This document shows positions 41,675 to 50,874 of a stretch of 64,000 bases of DNA, piece after piece. Positions within the stretch are counted from its first letter, which is position 1. The number at the start of each line of letters is the position of its first letter. The stretch lies in contig NZ_CP071463.1 in NCBI RefSeq assembly GCF_017352095.1, positions 1,860,001 through 1,924,000 of the forward strand, in the 5' to 3' direction. The translations under genes were made by a program, and so were the position numbers. The stretch comes from Natrinema longum. GTDB taxonomy: Archaea; Halobacteriota; Halobacteria; Halobacteriales; Natrialbaceae. Below the pieces are notes generated by a model. It searched no databases. It saw only the letters and a list, made by a program, of their open reading frames with translations, and was not told where the DNA came from.

Positions 41675-42451
41675 ATGATCGACGACGCGATCCGCGTGCT
41701 CGCGGGTGACTGCACCGTCATCGCCGAAGACAGCGACCGGGAGGAGTATCGCGGACGAGTCACGACGATCGTCAAGCCGGACAACACCGTCCTCGTCCAC
41801 GATATCGACGGCTACCAGCCCGTCGCGTGGCTGACGCGGGCCGACAGCGTCTCGAGCGATCGCAGGGACGGCTTCACGCTCGTGGCGAAAAAGGACACGC
41901 AGACGCTGCGGATCGCCGCCCACGAACGGGAGGGGTTCGCCCATTACCCCTCCTCCGCGGCCGGCACGCCCGTGGGCACGTGTCCCGACTGCGGGGGCGC
42001 GCTCGTGCGCTCGAGTGGCGTCCACTGCGTCGGCTGTGGCGATCGGTACGGCGTGCCGGCGGACGCGACGGTTCGGGACGAACAGTGCGACTGTGACTGC
42101 GGGCTCCCGAAAATGCGGGTCGAGCGCGGCCTCGCGTTCAACGTCTGTCTCGATCGCGGCTGTGAGTCCCTCGACGCGGCGGTCAAACAGGCGTTCGACC
42201 GCGAGTGGCCGTGTCCGGCCCCGGACTGTGACGGCGACCTGCGGATCCTCCGCCGCGGCGGACTCATCGCCGGTTGCGAACACTACCCCGACTGCGATAC
42301 CGGCTTCGCCGTTCCCGCCGGCGTCGTCGACGGCGAATGCGGCTGCGGGCTCCCGACGTTCGAAACCGCCAGCGGCATCCGCTGTCTCGACGCGACCTGC
42401 GACCGTGCGCTCGAGGCCCCACTCGAGACGGAATCCGCGGCCGACGACTGA
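41675..42451 (+). CDS. NucS-N-like (DUF91) and topoisomerase-type zinc-ribbon protein
   Basis: The 258-residue protein begins MIDDAIRVLAGDCTVIAEDSDREE. Residues about 1-85 match the DNA-binding N-domain of NucS/EndoMS (YRGRVTTIVKPDNTVLVHDIDGYQPVAWL), but the nuclease C-domain of that enzyme is absent. Instead, four Cys clusters follow (CPDC/CVGC near 100-115, CDCDC near 130, CPAPDC/CEHYPDC near 175-205, CGCG/CLDATC near 220-245), typical of topoisomerase C4 zinc ribbons. It probably binds ssDNA or branched DNA. Role unknown. Confidence 0.7.
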   Translation: MIDDAIRVLAGDCTVIAEDSDREEYRGRVTTIVKPDNTVLVHDIDGYQPVAWLTRADSVSSDRRDGFTLVAKKDTQTLRIAAHEREGFAHYPSSAAGTPVGTCPDCGGALVRSSGVHCVGCGDRYGVPADATVRDEQCDCDCGLPKMRVERGLAFNVCLDRGCESLDAAVKQAFDREWPCPAPDCDGDLRILRRGGLIAGCEHYPDCDTGFAVPAGVVDGECGCGLPTFETASGIRCLDATCDRALEAPLETESAADD

Positions 42452-42562
42452 CCGTCCGAGCGCGAGTGGGACGTCGCGGTACGGTCGTCCGGCCAGCAGC
42501 CGATCCCAGCCGACGAGGGATCGATCCGCAGCCACTTAGTGCCAGCCAGTCAAAACCCGGCT

Positions 42563-43627
42563 ATGTCACTCGAGGGGCGGTTCGAGACGGACGAGGGTGT
42601 CGTCTACGTGGGGGGCGATGCGCGCCAGCGGTATCACGACTCGCGGGGGTATGGCTATCCGCTCGAGGGCAACGAGATCGCGCTCGCGCCCGTCGAGGCG
42701 GCGCACCTGCTCTACCGGGGGGACCTCGAGCGGGTCGTCCACGGAGAAAGCGGCGAGCGATTGGGATTCAGGGAATTCGTTTCCCGCGAACCCGGCGACG
42801 ATTTCGGCGTCCGGTTTCTCGTCTACGCGGATCTGCGCTCGCGGGGGTTTTACCTCTCGCCGAACGCGGAGCCGTGGGTGCCGGACCCGCCCGGCGGCGA
42901 GGCGGACTTCGCGGTCTTCCCCCGTGGGAAGGGGCCCCGCGACGGCGAGATCGCCTACGCCCTGCGGATCGTCGGCGAGCGAACCGATATCCCCGCCGCC
43001 GAACTTCGGCCGGGCGTCCTGGCGGTCGTCGACGAGGAGAGCGAAATCACGTACTTCGAGGTCGGACGCCGGGATCCGACCGGAACGTCCGGTTCCGACG
43101 CCACGCTCCCCGAGGCCTGCGAAGCCGACCTCCTCGCCGATCGGGTCGTGGTCTGGGAGCCGCCGACCTCCCTCTACGAGCACACGTTCTACGGCCAACC
43201 TCTCGAGGGCCGGGAGTACGACGAGCCGACGCTGCAGTGTTCCCTGCTCGAGGCGGCCTATCTCGCCGAGCGGGGAGCGATCGATCTCGAATCCGAAACG
43301 GTCCGCGAGCGGGGCCGCGAGGTCGAGGGGGAACGGTTCGATCGGCGACTGATCGTCTACACGGCCCTGCGGGAACGCGGGGTCGTTCCGAAAACGGGCT
43401 ACAAATTCGGTGCGGATTTCCGGACCTACGCCGACGTGGACTCCGTCGAGAACCTCGGCCACTCCGAACTACTCGTTCGGGTCCATCCGGCGGGATACGT
43501 CTTCGAACCCCGCGATCTGGCGCTGGACGTTCGGCTCGCCCACGGCGTCCGGAAGACGATGGTGTTCGCGCTGGTCGATCCCGAGGCGGGGATCGAGTGG
43601 TGGTCCCTCGAGCGACTGACCCCCTGA
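42563..43627 (+). CDS. endA: tRNA-splicing endonuclease
   Basis: The 354-residue fused-repeat endonuclease removes introns from pre-tRNAs and pre-rRNA. The second half carries the catalytic Tyr/His/Lys in TGYKFGADFRTY, GHSELLVRVH and LAHGVRKTMVFALVD. The first half (about 1-170) is the degenerate structural repeat. The length and two-repeat form fit haloarchaeal EndA. The ATG at 42563 begins MSLEGRFETDEGVVYVGG. In many haloarchaea trpS follows directly; here 3.3 kb separates them. Confidence 0.93.
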   Translation: MSLEGRFETDEGVVYVGGDARQRYHDSRGYGYPLEGNEIALAPVEAAHLLYRGDLERVVHGESGERLGFREFVSREPGDDFGVRFLVYADLRSRGFYLSPNAEPWVPDPPGGEADFAVFPRGKGPRDGEIAYALRIVGERTDIPAAELRPGVLAVVDEESEITYFEVGRRDPTGTSGSDATLPEACEADLLADRVVVWEPPTSLYEHTFYGQPLEGREYDEPTLQCSLLEAAYLAERGAIDLESETVRERGREVEGERFDRRLIVYTALRERGVVPKTGYKFGADFRTYADVDSVENLGHSELLVRVHPAGYVFEPRDLALDVRLAHGVRKTMVFALVDPEAGIEWWSLERLTP

Positions 43628-43730
43628 TCGGTCCTCGAGTCGGACGTCTACTCCCGCGAGCGGGAGCCTGATCGACGGGCGAATCGTGGTGTCCGATAGT
43701 CTGAAAACCCCAACGGCCGAGGATCGGAGC

Positions 43731-44861
43731 ATGCAACTCGAGGTGATCGGCGTCGGCGGCGCGGGCTGTCGGATCGCCGATGCGATCCGGGCGGCGGAGC
43801 CGGCGGACCACTCGTTTCTCACTGACGTCTTCGCGTTCGACACCGACGCGGACGACCTCGCGCGAACCGTCATTCCCGAGTCACATCGGTTTCAGTACGG
43901 CGAGGACGCGAGCGATCCCGACGCCGGCCTCGAGCGAGGGCTGGCGATCGGCCAGGAGTCCGTCGACGAACTGCTCGGGGCGCTCGAGGGGGGTCGGGGG
44001 ACCTCGCTGGCGGCCGACGCCGTGCTCCTCACGGTCGGTCTCGGGGGGGCGACCGGCGGCGGCACGGCTCCCGCACTCGTCGCGGCGCTGCAGCGTCGAT
44101 ACGACGCGCCGGTCTACGTCCTCGCGACGCTGCCTGCCGACCGGGAGTTCGACGCGGAGGCCGAGACGTCGAGTGCTGGCCATCGAACGAGCGATCACGC
44201 CGACGACGGGCCACCGCGGCCCGACGCGGCAGCGAACGCGATCGAGAGTCTCGAGCGACTCGACGGGCTCGCGAGCGCGATCATCGCGTTCGATACCGAC
44301 GCGTGGCTCCGCCCTGGCGAAGGGCTCGTCGACGGTCGCGATCGCTGTAACCGCAACCTGGCGACGCGAGTTGCGGCCGTCTTCGCCAGCGGTGGCGATT
44401 CGGACGGTGCGGTCGCCCAGACGGTCATCGATACGAGCGACGTCCGCCGCATTCTGGGTGACGAGTCGGCCATCGTCACGCTCGGATACGGCGAGCAGAC
44501 GGTCGAAACGAGCGGCTCGCGGTTCGGCCTCGGCCTCCTGCCGTCGGAGCCCGACGTCGAGACGAGCGAGGCAGTCAGTGCCATCGAGACCGTGGTCCGC
44601 AAGGGGATCCGCGGCAAGCACACCCTCGAGTGTGATCCCGTGACGGCCGAGCGCGGCCTGTTGATCGTCGGTGGGCCGCCGGCGTGGCTCAACCGCCGGG
44701 CGATCGCCGAGGGGCGACGAACGCTCGAGTCGGCCATCGGCGGCTCGGGAATCCTCGGCGGCGACGCGCCCCGACCGGACGGCGATCGCGTCTTCGCGGC
44801 GGTCGTCTTCGCGGGCGTGAAATCGGATCGACTCGAAGAATTACGGGCTGCGGCCGACTGA
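43731..44861 (+). CDS. FtsZ/tubulin-like GTPase of the non-canonical type
   Basis: The 376-residue protein starts MQLEVIGVGGAGCRIADAIRAAEP, a Rossmann-type start as in FtsZ. The tubulin signature appears as GGATGGGTAPALV near residue 104, instead of the classic GGGTGTG. The T7-like loop is TVIDTSDVRRIL near 235. The C-terminal domain ends with RVFAAVVFAGVKSDRLEELRAAAD. It resembles haloarchaeal FtsZ paralogs of unknown role rather than FtsZ1/2 or CetZ. Polymerisation would need to be shown. Confidence 0.7.
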   Translation: MQLEVIGVGGAGCRIADAIRAAEPADHSFLTDVFAFDTDADDLARTVIPESHRFQYGEDASDPDAGLERGLAIGQESVDELLGALEGGRGTSLAADAVLLTVGLGGATGGGTAPALVAALQRRYDAPVYVLATLPADREFDAEAETSSAGHRTSDHADDGPPRPDAAANAIESLERLDGLASAIIAFDTDAWLRPGEGLVDGRDRCNRNLATRVAAVFASGGDSDGAVAQTVIDTSDVRRILGDESAIVTLGYGEQTVETSGSRFGLGLLPSEPDVETSEAVSAIETVVRKGIRGKHTLECDPVTAERGLLIVGGPPAWLNRRAIAEGRRTLESAIGGSGILGGDAPRPDGDRVFAAVVFAGVKSDRLEELRAAAD

Positions 44862-44894
44862 CCTCGATGTCGGCCGCCGGCGGCCGCGAAACCG

Positions 44895-45803
44895 CTACCC
44901 GAACGCCTCGAGGAATCGCGTTCCCAGCACGACTTCCGTCCCCGCTAGCCCGACCGAGCAAAACAGTGTGAGATCGTCGTCGTTCGAACGACCCAGGTGG
45001 GGCTCCTCGAGGATGTCGGCGAGTTCGACCAGGCGCTCGCGATGCTCGTCGGTCGCGATGTGGGGCCGATCGTAGTCGTCGACCTGTGGGATCGAATCGG
45101 TGGCGACGACGTCGGCGCGGTCGACGACCGCGAGCGGGAGTTCGTGGCCGTCTCGGAACCGCGGGCCGATCGTCGTGACGTGGGTGCCGGCCTCGAGCCA
45201 GCCGGGATCGAAGACCGGCTCCTCGCTGTCGGTCGCACAGACGAGCGCGTCCGCCTTGCGGACGACCGGTTCGGGATCGTCGACCGCACGGACCGGTGGC
45301 CCGACCTCGGCGGCGACCATCTCCGCGAACGACGCCCGGCTCTGGGCCGTCGGACTGTAGACCAGTACCTCGTTGAAGTCGCGGGCGGCACACGCCGCGC
45401 CGACCTGCGCTCGAGCCTGGTGTCCCGAGCCGAGGATTCCGAGTGTCTCGCCGTCAGCGCGGGCGAGAGCGTCGATCGCCACCCCGCCGATGCCGCCCGT
45501 TCGGAGCCTGCCGATCGCGTGACCGACGAACAGCCCCTCGAACCTGCCCGTCGTCGAATCGAGGACCGCGACCAGTTCTGTGTGGCCGTCGCCGCTCGTG
45601 TAGGTCTCGTAGAGCCGGAAGCCGGCCGCGTTGACCGGGCCGGTTGCGGCCCCCGCAGTGAAGACGAGATCGCCCTCGCCGGCGTCGACGTGCCAGCGCG
45701 GCGGGGCCTCGAGCGTCCCCGCGGCCCGCATGGCGTCGACGACCTGCTGGTAGTCGAACTGCGAGTAGACATCGCCGTCCCTCAGAACGGGAAAATCGGT
45801 CAT
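44895..45803 (-). CDS. Ornithine cyclodeaminase/alanine dehydrogenase-like protein
   Basis: The 302-residue protein begins MTDFPVLRDGDVYSQFDYQQVVDAM. It has an NAD-binding loop GILGSGHQARAQVGA near residue 118 and the OCD/mu-crystallin signatures YETYTSGDGHTELVAVLDSTTGRFEGLFVGHAIGRLRTGG upstream of it. Substrates in the family include ornithine, alanine and sarcosine-like imines; which applies here cannot be read. The start is the ATG at 45803. Confidence 0.85.
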   Translation of the reverse strand: MTDFPVLRDGDVYSQFDYQQVVDAMRAAGTLEAPPRWHVDAGEGDLVFTAGAATGPVNAAGFRLYETYTSGDGHTELVAVLDSTTGRFEGLFVGHAIGRLRTGGIGGVAIDALARADGETLGILGSGHQARAQVGAACAARDFNEVLVYSPTAQSRASFAEMVAAEVGPPVRAVDDPEPVVRKADALVCATDSEEPVFDPGWLEAGTHVTTIGPRFRDGHELPLAVVDRADVVATDSIPQVDDYDRPHIATDEHRERLVELADILEEPHLGRSNDDDLTLFCSVGLAGTEVVLGTRFLEAFG

Positions 45804-46381
45804 GATCGTCGCATTACTCGGGGAGACCATAACAAGTGTGGGGCGGAGGCCGTTCGTGAACTCCTCCGGTTCGCCCGGAATCGCGGCCCCGTCGTGCTCG
45901 AGCGGCTTTTCGTACCAGTAGTCGGTAATACGGTTTCTTTATTCGGAGTTAGACGTGAAATCCACGTTCAGTATAGGTCAAGCAGTTGTCGCTGCGATTA
46001 CTGGTCTCTCTACAATTTGTTAAAATCCGCCTGCGGACTATAGAACGTCTTTGCAGCACTCGACTTCTATTGGTTTCACTCAGTTACCTGTGAGTGAACT
46101 GTTTTGACGAGAGCGGTGGACACCCAATTCATCAAGAACAAGATGTATTCGAAAGCAATAGACTACTCACGTGCATCTGAATATCGGGCTTCATCGCAAA
46201 CTCGAGTGACCGTTTGTGCTCCACAAGTACCAAATCGATCCAGTCGTTAATCCCAGGTCAGGTGGTTGATCTCGGACACGACCCGCTCAGAAATCGGTCC
46301 GTCTCATTTTATTGTTGATAAAATAATACTTCTCCGACATTCCAAATCTATTTTAATCGCCCAATTGTACTCGCAATAGTT
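45804..46381. other. AT-rich intergenic islet, 578 bp, with IS remnant
   Basis: The base composition drops well below the surroundings after about 45940. It contains the decayed IS6-type transposase piece (46079-46251). The following SnoaL-like gene starts right at its end. Confidence 0.65.
46079..46251 (-). pseudogene. Decayed IS6-family (ISH14/15-like) transposase, N-terminal part
   Basis: On the minus strand from 46251, the frame reads INDWIDLVLVEHKRSLEFAM, continues KPDIQMHVSSLLLSNTS, hits a stop, and resumes in other frames as LDELGVHRSRQ and TVHSQVTE. This follows the usual N-terminus of haloarchaeal IS6 transposases (DWIxLxFVERERTPxFAMKLGIQLHLAGLSLSNTVSILxxLGVxRSRxTVHxWV). At least two frameshifts and no catalytic domain mean it is dead. 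Confidence 0.7.
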
Positions 46382-46765
46382 ATGACTGCCCAAGAAAACG
46401 TTGAGATTCTCCGAGAATCGATCGAACTGCACAATGACCCCGAAACGCGCGATCAGTACCTTGATGACTACAGTGAAGACCTCGTACTACACGGGGCTAA
46501 CGCCGAGAGCTACGAGGAGTTGGCGGCCTTCTACGAGACTGTCTGGGAGGCAATCCCTGATCTGAAAGTGACACTTGAAAGTGTAATCGCCGAGGATGAC
46601 GAGGTTGCGGTACGGTACTCCTGGGAGGGAACGCACGCTGTTACAGGCGAGGAAGTGTCCCTGGAAAGCGGCCTAACGTGGTACCGGTTCGAAGACGGTA
46701 AAATCGTCGAACGCTGGGTCGCCTCGGGAACCGGCGGTGCGATTCGAGATGTCATCGAACCGTAA
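46382..46765 (+). CDS. SnoaL-like/NTF2-fold protein
   Basis: The 127-residue protein begins MTAQENVEILRESIELHNDPETRDQYLDDY. It has the SnoaL-like/ketosteroid-isomerase-like pattern: an N-terminal helix pair, the AEDDEVAVRYSWEGTHAV strand pair and EDGKIVERWVASGTGG. The family acts as polyketide cyclases, isomerases or ligand carriers. It lies next to the IS remnant and has lower GC than its neighbours, so transfer is possible. Function cannot be assigned. Confidence 0.75.
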   Translation: MTAQENVEILRESIELHNDPETRDQYLDDYSEDLVLHGANAESYEELAAFYETVWEAIPDLKVTLESVIAEDDEVAVRYSWEGTHAVTGEEVSLESGLTWYRFEDGKIVERWVASGTGGAIRDVIEP

Positions 46766-46956
46766 CTGACTCTACTCATCCGATTTGGTGCCCGCGCGTT
46801 CGCCGGCCTCGTCCCTGCTCGCGGATCGTCGCTGGCTGCGGGCCGATCGTCACCCCGTGAATTTCCAGTTCCCACCCTCTTTAGTTTCGCTGAGCGAATA
46901 TTTCGGCGTCGGCGAAGCCGAAGGCTTTTGCGCGCTGGCGCGTCAAAACGCACCTA

Positions 46957-48546
46957 ATGACCGGAGACGACCCACTCGAGGAGGAGTCCGGGGAACCGAC
47001 GACCGGGGAACCGCTGACCGATGGAGGTGCCGCTGGTGCCGACGACATGGCACTGGACCCCTGGGGATCTTCGAGCGTCTCCGACTACCGCAAACTGTTC
47101 GAGGAGTTCGGCATCGAGGAGTTCGACGAAATACTCGAGCAGGTGCCAAACCCCCACTACCTGATGCGTCGGGGCGTCATCTTCGGCCACCGGGACTACC
47201 GCCCGGTCGCGCAGGCCCTGCAAAACGACGAGCCGGCCGCCGTTCTGTCGGGGTTCATGCCCACCGGCGATCCACACATCGGGCACAAGCTGGTCTTCGA
47301 CGAGATCATCTGGCACCAGGAGCAGGGAGCCGACGCCTACGGCCTGATCGCCGACCTCGAGGCCAACTCGGCCCGCGGGCTGAGCTGGGACGAGATCGAC
47401 GAGCACGCGCGTAACTACCTCCTCTCGTTGCTCGCGCTCGGCTTCGACCCCGAGGAGGGGGAACTCTACCGACAGTCGACCAACCGCGAGGTGCAGGATC
47501 TGGCCTTCGATCTGGGCGCGGAGGCGAACTTCTCGGAGTTCCAGGCGATCTACGGGTTCGACGGCGAGACCGACGTTTCCCACATGCAGTCGGTCGTCAC
47601 CCAGATGGCCGACATCCTCTACCCGCAACTCGAGGAGCCGAAACCGACCGTGATCCCGGTCGGCCCGGACCAGGATCCCCACGTCCGGCTGGCCCGTGAC
47701 CTCGCCGAGCGAATGCGCTTTTTCAAGGTCTCGAAGGCCTACGCGAGCTTCGAACTCGACGACGACGAGCGCACACTCGTCGCCGACTTCTACGAGCGAC
47801 TCGACCCCGCCGACTTCGACGACGATACCCTTCGGTGCGTCCACGTCGCCGAGGCGCTCGAGGAGACGCCGCTGTCGGACCTGGACGTAAGCGCGGACGC
47901 GCTGAGTTCGGCCCTGACGAAATTGAACGAAGCCGGCATGGAGCCGGTCCGCCACCGGACCCGCTTTTTCGATCGGCGGGCGACCGACGACGCCTTCGAC
48001 GCGCTGATCGACGCCATCGAGGGCGAGAAACGGGTCTACGAGAGCCACGTCGACGCCTTCGAGATCGACCGCGCCGCGGCCGAGGAACTCGCCCGGGAGG
48101 TCGAGGTCGACAACGGCGGCTACGGCTTTCAGCCCCCCTCGTCGATCTATCACCGCTTTATGACCGGGCTGACCGGCGGCAAGATGTCCTCCTCGATCCC
48201 GGCGAGCCACATCTCGCTGCTCGACGATCCCGAAGACGGCTACGACAAGGTCAAGGCGGCGACGACCGGCGGCCGCGAGACCGCCGAGGAACAACGCGAG
48301 AAGGGCGGAAAGGCCGACGAGTGTCCCGTCTACGAACTCTACGCCTATCTGCTGGCCGGGGACGACGACGAGTTCGCAAAACGGGTCTACGACGAGTGCG
48401 TCGGCGGCGAACGGCTCTGTGGCGACTGCAAGGAGCAGGCAGCCCAGCTCATGCGGGAGTTCCTCGCGGAACACCAGGAGAAACGCGAGGAGGTCGAAGA
48501 CCTGCTCGAGGACGCCGATATCGAACTCGAGTCACCGCGACGGTGA
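46957..48546 (+). CDS. trpS: Tryptophan--tRNA ligase
   Basis: The 529-residue class I synthetase charges tRNA-Trp. The HIGH motif appears as GDPHIGHK near residue 104-111 and KMSKS as GGKMSSS near 406-412. SGFMPTGDPHIGHKLVFDEIIWHQ is typical of archaeal TrpS. The acidic N-terminal 40 residues are a haloarchaeal adaptation. Unlike the Phe genes, I see no leader peptide upstream. It is separated from endA by the 43.7-46.8 kb block. Confidence 0.95.
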   Translation: MTGDDPLEEESGEPTTGEPLTDGGAAGADDMALDPWGSSSVSDYRKLFEEFGIEEFDEILEQVPNPHYLMRRGVIFGHRDYRPVAQALQNDEPAAVLSGFMPTGDPHIGHKLVFDEIIWHQEQGADAYGLIADLEANSARGLSWDEIDEHARNYLLSLLALGFDPEEGELYRQSTNREVQDLAFDLGAEANFSEFQAIYGFDGETDVSHMQSVVTQMADILYPQLEEPKPTVIPVGPDQDPHVRLARDLAERMRFFKVSKAYASFELDDDERTLVADFYERLDPADFDDDTLRCVHVAEALEETPLSDLDVSADALSSALTKLNEAGMEPVRHRTRFFDRRATDDAFDALIDAIEGEKRVYESHVDAFEIDRAAAEELAREVEVDNGGYGFQPPSSIYHRFMTGLTGGKMSSSIPASHISLLDDPEDGYDKVKAATTGGRETAEEQREKGGKADECPVYELYAYLLAGDDDEFAKRVYDECVGGERLCGDCKEQAAQLMREFLAEHQEKREEVEDLLEDADIELESPRR

Positions 48547-48594
48547 CCGAGCGCGGAGACGGCGCTCGAATCCGAGGACGGTGCTCGGTCGTGC

Positions 48595-50586
48595 TCAATC
48601 GATCTCGGTAGCGTCGGTGAATTCGAACCGAGCGCCGCCGGCGGCGCTCTCGACGAGCCGGAGCTCCCAGCCGTGTGCCTCAGCGATCGTCTCGACGATC
48701 GCGAGGCCGAACCCGGTCCCAGTGGACGTCGTCGAATAGCCGTTGTCGAACACGCGCTGGCGTTCGTCCGGCGGGATCCCGCGACCGTCGTCCTCGACGT
48801 AGAACCCGTCGTCGAGTCCGCCGACGGTGACCGTGATCTCATCGTCGCCGTGTTCCGTGGCGTCCTGTCGGGTCTGCGAGTCGGGGTTCGTGGGGCCGTG
48901 TTCGATGGCGTTTCGGAACAGGTTCTCCAGCAGCTGGCGCGCTCGTCCCTCGTCGGCGTGAATCGTCACCGAACCGTCGAATCGAAGGGACCCAGCGTTC
49001 GTTTCGACGGTTCGCCAGCAGTCGGCCGCGAGCCGTTGTAGATCGACGGCCGCGAGCGAGTCGACGTGCTCGCCCTGTCGTGCGAGGGCCAACAGGTCCT
49101 CGATGAGTCCGTCCATTCGGTCGATCGCGTCACGGCAGTGATCGAACTGTTCCGCATCGCCCGTTTCCGCGGCCATCTCCAGCGAGCCCGCGAGGACGTT
49201 CAACGGGTTCCGGAGGTCGTGGCTCACGATGCTGGCGAACCGCTCGAGTTGGTCGTTCGTGCGCTCGAGTTCGCGCTCGCGTCGCTTGCGTTCGGTGATG
49301 TCGTGGGCGGAGGCGATGAGCGAAACCACGTCGTCCTCGTCGTTCGTGACCGGACGGATCGTCCCGACGACGGTGAACGTATCGGCCTCCTTGCCGGCGT
49401 GTTCGCGCTCGTATTCGACGTATTCGCCGTTCGCCGCGCGGTCGATCCACCGACGGAGGTCCTCCCTTGCGCCGTCGTCCCACCAGGGCGTCTCCCAGAA
49501 CGGCTCGCCCCGTATCGCCGCGTGGTCGGACTCGACGTACGTCATCGCGGTCCGGTTGACCCGACGGACCGTCCCGTCGGGATCGAGCAGTGCGGCGAGC
49601 ATCTTCGGGTCCTCGAAGACGGCCTCGAATCGTCGTTCGGACCGCTGTAACTCCCGTCTTCGATCGTCGAGTTCGGTGATATCCCGTCCCTCCGGGACGA
49701 GCAGCGTTACGGTTCCCTGTTCGTCCCGAACGGGACGGATCGAAAAGTCGATGATCGCGGTTTCGTCCGCGCCCTGTACTTCGATCTTCCGGCGGACGAA
49801 CTCACCGCCGGCGGCCCGTTCGACGTCCGCTTTCGTCTGCCGCTGGAGTGACTCCGAACGACGGAACCAGTAGGCCTCCCAGATGGGGGTTCCGATGACC
49901 GCGTCACGGTCGATGCCGCCGAACTCGAGCGCGGCGTCGTTGGCCTCGATCACCGTCCCGTCGGGCTCGAGCAATCCCGTGAACTGGTAGGTTCGGTTGA
50001 AGATCGATTCGTACCGGTCGTCTCCCGCCCCGTCCGTGACGGCGGGAACGGAGCCGGAGGGGCTGCCGTCGGGGTCGTCGCTGGAGTCGACGCGACCGTG
50101 CTGACTCCCGGACCGGTCGACACGATGGCGATCCCCGTCTCGCTGGGCCGAGGCCGACTGTCGGTTTCGTAAGGCGAGCGATTGACGCCGACGGACGAGC
50201 AGGGACTGCAGTCGACGCCGGAAGGTCGCGCTATCGAGTGGCGTCCGGAGGACCGCATCGACGAGTATCGGGTCGTCGCTGGTGTGGGGATCCGGCAGCG
50301 ACATCGCATCCGCTCGCGGATCGCAACGTATCACTACGACGGGGCAAAACGCCGGTCGTCGGGCGCGCCGTCGCAACTCCGACTCGTACGTGGCAAAGCG
50401 GTCGGCCTCGACGACGACCAGATCCGCATCCGAAACGGATCGGTCGGTCGTGAGTTCGTACCGGTCGGTCAGCAGGTCCCGGACCGTCGTTCGACACCCG
50501 TCGTCCCCGATCAGTAGCTGTATCGTCTCGCAATCGTCGGGTCGCCGTTGGATCGTCTCCTCGTCGTGTGACGTCCGTTCGGTCAT
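48595..50586 (-). CDS. PAS-domain sensor histidine kinase with N-terminal receiver-like domain
   Basis: The 663-residue kinase has an N-terminal receiver-like domain (about 15-135) that lacks a clear phospho-Asp pocket. Two PAS domains follow (about 195-305 and 320-430). The H-box SHDLRNPLNVLAGSLEMAAE has its His near residue 455, and the catalytic ATPase domain has LLENLFRNAIEHG, DDGRGIPPDERQRVF and GTGFGLAIVETIAEAHGW. No membrane helix is seen, so it senses a cytoplasmic signal. No response regulator is adjacent. Confidence 0.9.
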   Translation of the reverse strand: MTERTSHDEETIQRRPDDCETIQLLIGDDGCRTTVRDLLTDRYELTTDRSVSDADLVVVEADRFATYESELRRRARRPAFCPVVVIRCDPRADAMSLPDPHTSDDPILVDAVLRTPLDSATFRRRLQSLLVRRRQSLALRNRQSASAQRDGDRHRVDRSGSQHGRVDSSDDPDGSPSGSVPAVTDGAGDDRYESIFNRTYQFTGLLEPDGTVIEANDAALEFGGIDRDAVIGTPIWEAYWFRRSESLQRQTKADVERAAGGEFVRRKIEVQGADETAIIDFSIRPVRDEQGTVTLLVPEGRDITELDDRRRELQRSERRFEAVFEDPKMLAALLDPDGTVRRVNRTAMTYVESDHAAIRGEPFWETPWWDDGAREDLRRWIDRAANGEYVEYEREHAGKEADTFTVVGTIRPVTNDEDDVVSLIASAHDITERKRRERELERTNDQLERFASIVSHDLRNPLNVLAGSLEMAAETGDAEQFDHCRDAIDRMDGLIEDLLALARQGEHVDSLAAVDLQRLAADCWRTVETNAGSLRFDGSVTIHADEGRARQLLENLFRNAIEHGPTNPDSQTRQDATEHGDDEITVTVGGLDDGFYVEDDGRGIPPDERQRVFDNGYSTTSTGTGFGLAIVETIAEAHGWELRLVESAAGGARFEFTDATEID

Positions 50587-50843
50587 GGAGCGCCGAGACG
50601 TCGGTTCGACTCGTTCGCGAACCGTCCTCGAGAGAGCCGTCGATTCTCACCCCATCGTTCGGCACGGCCGCTTTCCCAGCCCGGAATCCGAGCGAGATAC
50701 CCCTTCGAATCGGTCATCGTCGGTGTAGACGGAATCGAGCGTCTTGGACGTTGTGGCAGCGACCCCCCCGGAGTGACCGGTCGTCGAGCGGCGACTCGCG
50801 GAGACGTCGGCTGTGCTCGCGGTGACGGGTCCGTGTCTGACGA

Positions 50844-50853
50844 AGATATATAC
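50844..50853 (+). promoter_or_regulatory. TATA box of the 50.9 kb gene
   Basis: GATATATACG is 22-31 nt before the ATG at 50875, consistent with a leaderless promoter divergent from the histidine kinase gene. Confidence 0.5.
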
Positions 50854-50874
50854 GGTCAGTTGTGAATACGAAAA

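Noticed and set aside
46766-46956. Trp leader peptide before trpS, by analogy to pheST
   Set aside because: No short frame with clustered TGG codons at a leaderless start position was found.
46954-48474. Long minus-strand frame opposite trpS
   Set aside because: trpS carries HIGH and KMSKS motifs in order; the antisense frame is a shadow of biased codons.
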